Source: Apostichopus japonicus
Taxonomy: Eukaryota; Echinodermata; Holothuroidea; Aspidochirotida; Stichopodidae
DNA length: 64,000 bases
Assembly: GCF_037975245.1 (NCBI RefSeq)
Contig: NC_092580.1
Span: forward strand, 6,610,501 to 6,674,500
Direction: 5' to 3'
The notes beneath the pieces were generated by a model. The model was not told the origin of the DNA, searched no databases, and saw only the letters and a program-made list of their open reading frames with translations. A program made the translations under genes and the position numbers. Numbering within the stretch: the stretch's first letter is position 1; every line of letters begins with the position of its first letter. Of this stretch, positions 12,901 to 24,900 are shown in pieces.

Positions 12901-15900
12901 CCCCTTGACCCCCACCGTGAGGGGCATCGCTTCCCGAACGCAGTGATGCCTTTTGCATCATGTTGCCCCAAGAAGGAAGGACACCTTAAAAATTTGAACA
13001 CCTACATCTACCATTTCTGCCTCAACCCCTGTTTCAAGGTACTATTGCTAATACATGATTTAGCATTCTACATGCAATATGTTTTGATTATGTATTATTA
13101 AACTCTGTATCAAAAATTCCAGTTATTGAAGCTGAGACAAATATGCAATTTAGTTTGTACCAAATAACCACTTTCTTCCACTATATATGTATATATACCA
13201 TAATCTAGACCTTCGTAGAACAACAAACACATCTTTTACAAATATTGTACAAGATGACAGCTCTTATATGACTAAATGGTTTAATTTACACAGCAGTGAA
13301 CATGAACTCTACTTTGCTTTAATTAACAAAGAGTCTTTCACTAGAATGGTGTAAGCCTCTTTATTCAACTTTAATAAAAAAAAATAATCATATATTTATT
13401 TGATCAAAATACTGTCAAAATCAGAGCCCTGGTGTGAATGATAAATAAAAATAACAAAAGTTTCTTTGTGACATAGCTATATCTGTAGCTTTGTCTAATT
13501 CTATCAGATCACAAGTTCATAACTTAATGAATATTCATTTCTATACCTCTGTTAGATAATATGCAACCTTATCAAAGATTGTAAATCTAGAAATTATATC
13601 CAGCTCTTACCTGGCTCTTTTCGCAAGTAACAGTAAAATTATCTTCATTCGTGTCAGAAAGAATGGCATTTGAAATCGTCTCAGTACTTTCATAGACAAC
13701 GACACATTCATATTCCTGCATTGGAAGAAAAAAACATCAATTCCTTTTGATTTTCCGGTGTAGCAATGAGCTGAAGTGAGACAGCTTCCAATGGCTTCAT
13801 CACAGAGACCTAACTTCAACTTGCCATTTCAGTACTGGCACTTTCTCTGTTATCTTATTTAAAAATTTATCTTTCCAATGATCTAAATTTTCTGAAATTT
13901 AAAGACTGCTTTTTTAATTCCACTAGAGGCGAAGGGAGGGGGGGGGGGGGCAAAGATTCATTCTATCCAATTATGGGACTTCCCTATTCAATCTGCACAA
14001 TGAACATTCAGAAAATGTCACAAGGGTTCTAATTTGTTGAAATTTGCAACTGCATGGACAAGATGTTGCTAACTCAGGAGTTTGTTTGAAGTTAATCACT
14101 CCAAATTACATCAGTGTAGGGGCTTTATAACACTAAAACAGTCAGGCGCGTAGCCAGGAATTTGCCAAGGGGCAAACCTGTAGCCAAACTTTCAGAGCTG
14201 TAGATTCTGCATTTAAAACTATCTAAATGTAGTGCCACCATCTGTTGGCGTGAAGCGTACAAGAAAAGTTTGGATGAAAATGCCTCCCAGATCACTGGAA
14301 ATGGCACTTCCCCGGCCTTGAAAGTTGCATCTAAGCTTGAAATTACTAGAGATATCATAAAAACATACAAATAAATATGCTACGCACCTGATAACAATGC
14401 AGTGTATATCAACTCCACAGGTTTAACATATAGCAGCTATGAGTCATAGACCTAACTGATAACTCTAACATTCTCTGTGATTTAAGTGTGCAAATTTGGC
14501 CACAAGGAATTGATATGTTATGTTAAATGTTCACAAACAAACAGCATATAAATTAAAAGTCATCTGGAAATGAAATCCTCATTGAAATGGCAATAAATTA
14601 CAAAATAATTTAAAAAAGTATAAAGCATGCACCAACACTACAAACTTTTCTAAAGAAAGTTTGGAGTATGGTATTTAAAATTATGTAATTAAACTACATA
14701 GCTTTAAGGTAATTTAACTTAATATACTTGTTTTAATACACTAATATTTACTCACTTTGTTTGATATACTAGTAGACGCAGTGGGAGTTTGTACAGTAAA
14801 GATAATCTCTCTGATGACACCATTTGGGATAAAGGTGTCTCCAGTCTGAAGCGCTGGGCAAGTTTCAGATTCCATCTGAGAGACAAGATTCACAAGAAGA
14901 AGACTCATTATCAAAATATTGTATTTTCAAAACACCAGAACAAAATCTGTACGTTCTAACCATTTTGAAAGGACAAAGAAAGTTTGGCTGACTGAGCAGG
15001 ATTTAAAGAGTCCATGCCTATATAGCTATTGCCATGTTGGGGGAGGGGGCATGTCAACCAGCAGTCACACCCAACTTTAGATCCATTCCATTATAGCTAT
15101 TGCTTACTGGGGGAAGGGGCATGGTAACCAGCAGACACACCTAGCTTAAGATCCATGCCTATATAGCTATTGCTATGTTGGGGGAGGGGGCATGGCAACC
15201 AGCCATCACACTCAACTTAAGATCTATGCCATTATAGCTATTGCTTACTGGGCGGGGGGGGCATGGCGAACAGCAGTCACACCCAACTTTAGATCCATGC
15301 CATTATAGCTATTGCTTACTGGGGGGGGGATGGCAACCAGCAGTCACACCCTACTTTAGATCCATGCCATTGTAGCTATTGCTTAGTGGGGAGGGGGCAT
15401 GGCAACCAGCAGTCACACCAAATTTTAGATCCATGCCATTATAGCTATTGCTTACTGGGGGAAGGGGGCATGGTAACCAGCAGACACACCTAACTTGATC
15501 CATGCCTATATAGCTATTGCTTACTGGGAGGGGGGGGGGGGCATGGCAACCAGCAGACACACCTAACTTTAGATCCATGCCATTATAGCTATTGCTTACT
15601 GGGGGAAGGGGGCATGGTAACCAGCAGACACACCTTACTTTAGATCCATGCCATTATAGCTATTGCTTAGTGGGGTGGAGGGGGCATGGCGACCAGCAGT
15701 CACACACAACTTTAGATCCATGCCATTATAGCTATTGCTTAGTGGGGGAAGGGGCATGGTAACCAGCAGACACACCTAGCTTAAGATCCATGCCTATATA
15801 GCTATTGCTATGTTGGGGGAGGGGGCATGGCAACCAGCCATCACACTCAACTTAAGATCTATGCCATTATAGCTATTGCTTACTGAGGGTTGGGGGAGGG

Positions 15901-18900
15901 GGCATGACAACCAGCAGTCACAATCAACTTTAGATCCATGCCTATATAGCTATTGCTGACTGGGGGAGGGGCATGGTAACCAGCAATCACACCCAACTTT
16001 AGATCCATGATATTTTAGCTATTGCCTACTGAGGGGTTGGGGTGGGGAGGGGGCATGAAAACCAGCAGTCACACCTAACTTTAGATCCATGTGACACAGA
16101 AAGCGGAAGGCAAGTGATTTTAAGAGAAATTCACAATTCTAAAGATATTGATTTTGAGGATCTTGGACAATGTTTGTAAGAGAGCATTTTATCTTTTCAA
16201 CTCTTTGTTCCTGTCTGGTGTAATTGTAAAGGGCTTTGCAGTGTGAATCCACAAGTTTGATGTATTTGCCTCCAAACTTCATATAATGAACTGCAGTGTT
16301 TCTTAACCTTTTCCACTACTAGCACCTATTATCACTGGAAAAAGAAAAAGAATTGTACCCACTTGCCAGCTGCAGACAAACTTACCCTCTTAGATAATTT
16401 GTTTCTGCGTCTAAAGCTCCATAACCCCTGGAATACTCACTCACACCCCAAGTAATGTTAAATATGCTTTACTACATAGGCATATTGTCATGTGATGATA
16501 TTAGAATTTCATCCAATTCAACTTGTTTCTTATATCCATCTAGTTCAGTGACATATTTATCATTCAATCCTTTATACAGCTATGTAAAGTAATTTACCAA
16601 GTTCTTTTGCCTCTTCATTTTTCCCATCCTATTTATTACCTGAAACCCCCACCCCCTCCACTGAAAACCCACCCCTAATGAAATCCCACCCTCCATGTAT
16701 GGAATGTCTAAATATAACCTGTTAGATAGCCACAATCTGTCTTAAACAAAAAGTGTCTTAAACAACATTGTTTCAAAACAGTCAAAGTTGAAATATTTAA
16801 TGTCACTACATCTGTTTAATTTCCTCCTTTGAAACTAATTTTGAATAGAAATTATATTAAGGAAGTTTTACATAAACTATGCAAGATCAACATATATTGA
16901 AAATGAAAGTGAATGGAAAGAAAATATCTAATTGTGTACATTGTTATTGCATCTTAAAACTTCCTGCTTGTGTAATATTTCAGATGTGTTCTGTGAAGTG
17001 TAAAGAAAAACAAAAATACAATAAAAATTAAACAAGAATGGAAAAGGAAGATAGATAGATAGAAAATCGTCAAAGACTCTGAAGAGTCCGTGGGCGCTGT
17101 CTCAAAGCGATGCGAGATGACCGGCGAAGTGGAGCTGGTTGGTGACCACGTATCCGCAGATGAATCCAGGAAAGAGCCTGCTGTTTTGCTTCCTCCATGG
17201 TGAGACCGGTTGAGGCTCTGATGTTATCATACCAGGTCATCCGAGGCCGCCCACGACTACTCACTGTTCCCAGAACGGCACCTGACAAGAGGACCCACTG
17301 GAGACCCTGTTGACGGGCGATGTGGCTGAACCAGTCCATTTTTCTCTGCACAATAGTGTCATAGGTGAATAGCCATCTACCATCTATCATACGCATAAGT
17401 GACTCGTTGGTAACGTGGTCGCTCCAATTGACACCTAGCAGCCATCTCCAGACGGTACGACCAAAAGCATCCAGTTTGGCTGCATCCGAATTCTTAATCG
17501 ACCATGTAGTAGAGCCATAGGTCAACCTAGACATTACTAGGGCTCTGATGACCAGAAGTTTAGTCGCAACGGAGAGGTGTGGGCTTTGGAGGTACTTGCA
17601 CTCGCGGAGTGTAGTCTTGGCTATGCCGATCCGCTTGCTGATTTCTGGAGTGTCATCAGTGTTGTAGGTGATGGTGGAGCCGAGGTACATGAAAGAGTTA
17701 ACGTTGGGGATAATGGAGGTCCCCAGGTGGATGGTATCGGTAGAGTTCGGGTCCGTCTTGATGACAAGGTGAGCCGTTTTTCCCGGGTGTATCACAAGCT
17801 GATAGGGTTTGGAAACGTCCGCTAAGATGTTGAGAGCCGTTTCTGCTTCCGCAGCAGATAGCGCAAACAGGACAAGATCATCGGCGTATCTCAGTTCCTT
17901 CACTGTGCGGTCTCCTATGGTAGCACCAGGCAAACCAGCGGTCCTTGCATGCCATTCCCTCATAAGGCATTCAGTGTAGAGAGAGAAGAGGATTGGAGAA
18001 AGTGGGCAGCCCTGTCTACAACCGACAGGCGTATTGAAAGCATCTGTAGTCTCATTTTTCCATTGTAAGACGCCGCCAGCATCGTGATAAAGTCTCTCTG
18101 TGAGTCTAATGACATCTCTGTCCACGCCCATCTGTTCCAGCTTCTCCATTAGGAGGGCATGATTCACACTGTCAAAAGCTTTCTTGTAATCCACGAAAAT
18201 GAGATGGAGTGGGGTGTGGGCTCTGTAGTAGGCAGATGTGATAGTCTTAAGAGCGAAGATAGCATCTGTGGTTGACTTCCCGGAGCGGAAGCCGAACTGC
18301 ACCTCACTTACATCGTCGAGATTAGTCTGAAGACGTGACTGCATGATGTTAAGCACCACTTTGCTGGCATGACTTATGAGAGCCAATGTGCGATAGTTTT
18401 CACAAACCCCTCTGTCGTTCTTCTTATGGAGGGCAATGTAAGTGGAAGATGTCATCGTTGAAGGCCAGATGCCTGTAGACCAGATACACTGCACAGCCTT
18501 GTGGATGGTGCTGAGAATGGTGGTATCAGTTGCAGCAGTCTTGATGCAATCAGCCAGAACGTCGTCAGGGCCAGCAGCTTTGTTGTTCTTGAGGACCTTG
18601 ATGGCTTTCTCAACCTCTGCCAGTGTTGGAGAGCATCATCTGAAACACATGAGGTTGCATATTGTAGACCACCACGCTGCAGGTCTGACTGGAAAAGGAT
18701 GGTTGCGTATTCGTGCCAGCGACTGACCTCTTCGGTAACACTCTCCAGGGGGGTGCCATTTGCATCCTTAATGTTCACATTTGGAGCATTGGTCTTGCCA
18801 GTCAGCAGTTTCGTTGTTCTGAATAGCGTGGCTGTGTCATTGTTATGGTAGGCAGCCTCAATGGTGGAAACTTGTTCCAGGACCCACGTTACCATGTCTT

Positions 18901-21900
18901 ATTCGCACTTGTGCTTCACCAGATTTCGGAGATGTTTCTGCTCAGTGGTGTTCCTGGCAGCATTCTTTCTTCTGATCAGCTCGATGGTATCAGGCCGAAG
19001 ATATGGTTTGTTAACACAAGCTCTCTGAGTACCACATGTGTCTGTCGCTCGATCATGGATGATGGCAGCTATGCGGTCTAGAGGTGGGTCGACAGTGTTA
19101 GCTATAGCTTCTTTCACACTGTTGCAGAATTTTTGAGCTACTGCTGCGTCGGTCAGCCTGTGGATGTTTACAGAATGTCTACGTCTGGGATGAGCAGGCG
19201 AAGAGAACTTCAGTTTGATGTTGCACAGTACCAGTCTGTGGTCAGTCTCAAACTTGCAGCTAAAAGACCTGCAGTGAGTGAGGTGTTTGCGTTTAGTCCT
19301 ATCGACAAAAACGTGGTCGATAGCATTTTTGGTGCGGCCGTCAGGACTGTTCCAGGTAATTTTGTGGCCACGGCGGCCAGGGAACCATGTGTTAGCCGGC
19401 GTGATGTTATGGCTTGCAGCAAAGTCAATAAGCCTAGCTCCAGCTTCGTTCCTGGTTCCATGGCCGTATGGTCCTATGATGCTTTCACCATTTTCGCTTG
19501 ATCCAATCTTGGCATTCCAGTCGCAGGCCACTGCCAGGATGTCTGTCCGTTTTCGATGCAGATGAATGAAGTCATCGAGTTCTCCGTAGAAAGCTTCCCT
19601 CACATCGTTGGTTGAATTTGCAGTAGGTGCATAGACAGAGATGAAAAGCAGACTGCCCTGCATCAAACGGTATCTAGCTGCCATCAGGCGGTCAGAGAGC
19701 TGCCAGCAATTACACATAGCTCTGTAGGCTCGTGGAGACATCAATATGCCTACTCCAGCACGTTTGATCTGGCCCCCAGACATGATCAGTCGACCTCCGA
19801 GATCCTCTTGTTTCCCGATGTTGTGTGTTTCGCTCAGACCGATGATATCATATCTGTAGTTAGACAGAGACAGTTCCAGATGTTCAGCAGCAAGTGGGGT
19901 CTGAAGTGTACGGATGTTCCAGCACCCGATAGAGAAAAGTTGTAGGAGCGAAGGCTGGTCTTGCACCATCGGCACATCACCGTTCGTGACCGACTTTGGG
20001 TGATGGGCGTCATCATGACAAGGAGTCATCGCCGATACAGCTTCATCCCAAGTAGCATTTAACCGCTCCTCCACCCTTGGGGTCCCGGTGGGAGGAGAGG
20101 CATAGGTTATCGTTCTAGGTTTCGTAGTCATCAAAAGCAAAAGTCTTGGGACAGTATCAAGTGAAAAATAATGTGGATCGTCACCAGTGTGTTCCACATC
20201 GCAGTAACCATACTGGTCCAGTGTCCGCAACCGTTGACCGGAACGAGCCAGTTCATCCGCATGCAGACATGTTGGAGATACCGTTGACCAAAAAAAAAAC
20301 GTGCCAGTTCTTCCGCCAGCCCCAACAATCGATGCCCTGCTGCCAACATCTTCACCAGTAACCCATGGCGGGGAGCGAGAGGTAGCTGGTACTTGCTCAA
20401 GGCACCACCTCAGACTAGTGGACGGAAGGAGTCGTCTTACTTCTCCATTGCATGGCTGTCCGAAGGACAAGCCACTGCCCACTGCCCAAAAGGAAGGAGG
20501 GACGGAAATTCCTAGTTTGCTTTAAGGGTTTGTGAACTTATGGGTTATTCTTGCAATACTCACAATGACATCACCACAGGGACGGTCCCTCTTGAAACTG
20601 CAGGTAAAGTCATCTACACACCAGTTACAATCCCACTTGGTAGAACAGTCCACACATCTAACGAAAAGTAAATATATTCAAATATAAATTTAATTTTAAA
20701 TATTCAGTGCTAGCTTCATAATAACATCATTCAATACTTTGTAGAATAATTTTCTGAAAGGAATGTTTGATCAATGTGATAACTGTGACCTAAAATATCA
20801 GGAAAGATCACAATGCAGCCATTACAAATGAAAAGAGCCAAGATACACTGCAATAGAGAAGCTTGTGATGAAAAATCTATAACAAAGAACCATGGAAAAT
20901 TGATTCCCTTTTGTAAATATCACTATTTTGATGTTCTTTCATACAGAAGACACAAAACTTCAGCTGCATACTTGAGCATTCTATATATATATGATGTTAA
21001 CTCACCCTTTAATTCTGTTACAATCAAAGAAGTAGTAAGGAATGCTGACAAACTTAATGTTATATTCTGATGATGACAGAGACAGCTCAACCTCTACAGC
21101 ATCCTCTGGTGTTGGAAGAGAAAATTTATTGGAGAGACAAAAATAAATGTCCATGTTCTAGATAATCATAACTTTGATCCAGTTCTGTCCAGCTCTAGGC
21201 ATGCGTTTACTATACAGGGCAGGGTTTTAATGGTTCTGCTGTCTTCCAAGAAGTCTAAATGTAGTTGCAGTTGACCAAAGTTACATTGGAGCTAGCTCAT
21301 CCAACCTACAAGTAGCCTCCAAAACTTAACAAATAATGACAAAATGTTTCATATATACACTTTCATATGAGAGCAGAAAGATTCTAATTGTAGACTTGCT
21401 CAATCACAAAGTACAAAAGCTATTGCAACTGGTATGTTTTGAGCAATAAACCAATGTCTTGTACATTTTACCAAGGAACATAAAACAGCAGTACAGCAGT
21501 ACTCATTGAAGTTGCACACAGTTAACTGCAAACTTACGACTGTGAAGTTTTCTATGAGGTCAAAAACAGCTTTTAATTTGCATAAAGCTGTCTGAAGATA
21601 TTTTAACATATCTCACACTCATTATACACAAAGTTCTTCATGAATCTTCTATCACTGTTAACATTACATAATACTGTGTAGAGACTATGCTCAGCCTGTA
21701 TCATATGGTTAACCTGTACATCATAACACTTTGTCAAAAGAACCATTTTATTAACTAGTTACCTCCTACAGGGATGTTTGGTAAAGTGGCCACATCAGGA
21801 CTTTGACAGATCAGCTGATTTCCCTCACTGACAAAGGCTTCAGAGATAAAGTTCCCAAAATGACAGAAGTAGTTTTCATTGGTTGGGAGATGAGTAACAG

Positions 21901-24900
21901 TTAAGAAAACCTGAGTAAGAAAAATTATAAAATCCCATAATTGAGCCATCTATTTCTATTTTTAAAGATATACATTACCCTCAATAATAAGGTATCTTGG
22001 TAATTAAAAAAAAAACAGAATAAAGTAGTGTGTATAATTGATAAGCACCAAAATTACTCCCCCCCACCCCCCACACACCCTCTCTCATCAGCTGGTAATT
22101 ACTATAAGTAGTACCTTGACAATAAATCTACGTCTATAAAATGTTATAACCGAAATTAAAGTTGTTTCACACACAAAGGAAAAAGATAAAACTCCAAACA
22201 TTTACTGGCTATATATCTAAACCAGACTATGTGGTAAATGATTCCAAATTCTTTTCTCCTTAAACAGCCATTCTATGAGTCACCTACATCTTAGGGCACT
22301 AATTTCTCTGATTTCCTATCAAACATTTCAGGCTTTATAACATTCTTCTTGTATCTGTAGACTGATTAAGAAATCGGCACAACTATCATCTGGCCAGTAA
22401 AAGCCTGGCAGTATAGTACATGTAAGGTTGGAAGGTAGAAATTCTGGTCAATCTGTAATAGGAAATAGTAATTTATGGTTTCTTCCATTCAATCCTTCAA
22501 TGCAACATATTTTATTGCCTTCCCTTGACTGAACCATCAGACTCATTTGCTGCTAAAGAAATATATTTTGAGGTCTGGGGTCATTCTAAAGCAGTATGTA
22601 GATCAAATGTTTTAATTTAAAGAAAAATAAACCATTACACCTTTCCTTATTATGATTAAGTCCAAACATTTCATGATCATCATTTCAGAATGCTTGTTTC
22701 CTATTACAGGGATTTATCAACACTTCCTGGATATCAAAGACTACAGAAACTTGTGTTAATTGCTTCTTCCTTATTATTTCAATCACAAGTTAAGCTTAAT
22801 TAGTAATGAGAATACTGTAAATATTGTAACTAATATTACTGAAGATGGCTTTTCAAATAACAATTTCAAAATGTTTAACTGGAAACAAATTTCAGGACAA
22901 ATATATAAAGGGAAACAATATTCTGATTTTTAATGTTGTATCAATGCACGCAGGTATTGCCTTCTCTGATGTATTTCTTTCTTCAACCAGTGTAAACAGG
23001 ATTCTCTTAATTCATTTATTAACAGAAAGTGATTTACATTTCTATCCGTGGTGACATCCACTGGCAAATGTTCTGGTGAAGCTGAGACAGTAACACATTC
23101 ATCTTCATTAAAAGGCAGCCACCTCTCACTATCATCACTGCCATCACAATCATTAAACCTTGTACACCTGTTAAAGACAGAGTAAAAGTAAAAGCATTAT
23201 TATACTAGCCCAGTAATGTACAGTAAACATTGAGAAACAGGCAACAACTACTGAACTCATATTGCTTTAAACCAGAAAAGGTTAACTGCTTCTAATAATA
23301 ACAAATAAATATGAAGCTTTGGGCCACATTGTCCCAGATTCAGAGACATTGGAGCTGTGAAGGGGGTACTTTTCCCCTCCTTCCCCCTCGTCTCTCTGTG
23401 TTTTCTAAAAAGCCTAGGAAGTGTCTGTATCATAAATTACAAGTATCCCTCTTTGTTAATGAAAGCTACTTTCTTTTTATTAATTTTTGTGTTGAAAAAG
23501 TGCCCATATTATTAGCTCATACCAGCATGCTGGTGTGAGCTATTGTTACAGTGCGGCATCTATCACTCTATCATTCTATCACTCTATCCGTCAACAATTG
23601 GTAAAACTGCTCCCACTTGCACAATGTTTGATGGAATCTCATGAAACTTGGACACAAGGACCATTGGGTGTAGGGCCATCAGAGATGGTCTGAAATTTGG
23701 GGTCAAAGGTCACCTGTGGGCCGTAATGGGCCATTTTGTGGAAACACGCAAAATGCTTCTTCTCCTACAGATTCCATGGTACAATGCTGAGGGTTTGTCA
23801 CGATAGTACTATGGAAGTTTTACCTTCAGGGTGTTCATGAATTTGAGATCAAAGATCAACTAGGGGTCTTTTGTGGCCCGGGCCGCGGCCCTATATTTTC
23901 AAATTGCTCCTGTTCGTACAGTGTATGGCCAGTTATAATGAAACTTGGTCACAACGTTCCTCGGGATGAGAGTTACGAGGGGTGTTGGGAAAACTGAGGT
24001 CAAATGTCATTTAGGGGGTCATCGGCGGTCATTCTTTGTAATATTTTCAAATATCTCAATCTCCTCAAGATTTTGATGGATCATATTCAAAATTGAACTG
24101 ATGATTGTTGGATTGTGTATGAATAAGGTGATGCCTAATAATTTTTGGTCAAAAGTTAATTAATTACAATTAATCCCCATTGTTTAAAAAAATCTGAGCC
24201 TTCACCTTTTGCCAAAGCTCCTTTAATTTCTCTCCCAGTCTCTGCAGTGTTTGTTTACATTCGTGGTTAAGCTCTGCAGAGGCTGTTAGTGGAATTAAAG
24301 CAGGACTGGGAGTTGTTATTAACTGTTGAACTGTAAGCGTGAGAGCCCTACAGCCAATCAGCACTTGCCAATTCTTAGAAGTCTTTGAGCCTGAGGTATG
24401 TAGGCAGCCAGCCAAAATTTTGGCAAGGAGTGCTTCAGGTCTGCTCAGGTAGAGGGGAGAAAGTTTAATAGGGTAGGTCAGTGGTATTGTTTGAGAGAGT
24501 GGGTAAAATAGGATTTAAAGTGGCCATGACACGAAAATTTCAAAGTCCTATATTTTTGGGATCCATCAAAGAATGTTCTCTAGAACATGTATCAACCAAT
24601 CTGCCAGTTTAAAACTTGATTTTTCAAGTCGAAAATTGAGAATGAATTTACCCTTTTCGGCGTTTGAAACTTTGTTTACTCGAAAATTTTCCGATTCGCA
24701 TGACGTCATGTGACGTCACGTTTTGAACACATTTGTTGTCGCTGCTTACAATACCGTTCACGTACACAGTAGACAAGTACACATACCACTAGTGGTTACT
24801 AAACAAAACACCGATCACAAGTGCGATATCAAATCAAAATTTCCTGTGAAATGGCGGATCCAGAACCAATTGCGGCAACCGAAGTTCAAAGTGATAATGG

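Larger units (their letters stand above)
17048..20520 (-). mobile_element. Nearly full-length RTE-type LINE with two lesions
   Basis: Minus-strand non-LTR retrotransposon in the same direction as the host plexin gene. One long frame runs from about ATG 20131 to TGA 17070, with an AP-type endonuclease domain followed by reverse transcriptase. It is broken by one in-frame TAA (18899-18901) and one frameshift (about 18625-18640). Only a few bases of 3' UTR separate the stop from a (TATC)n tail at 17048-17062, as in RTE-type elements. The 5' limit is uncertain and no target duplication was found. GC content is clearly higher than in the surrounding intron, which suggests a fairly recent insertion. 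Confidence 0.9.

Noticed and set aside
24170-24415. Minus-strand open frame ahead of transposon 1
   Set aside because: No conserved motif and an alternative (non-ATG) start. It lies in repeat-rich sequence.
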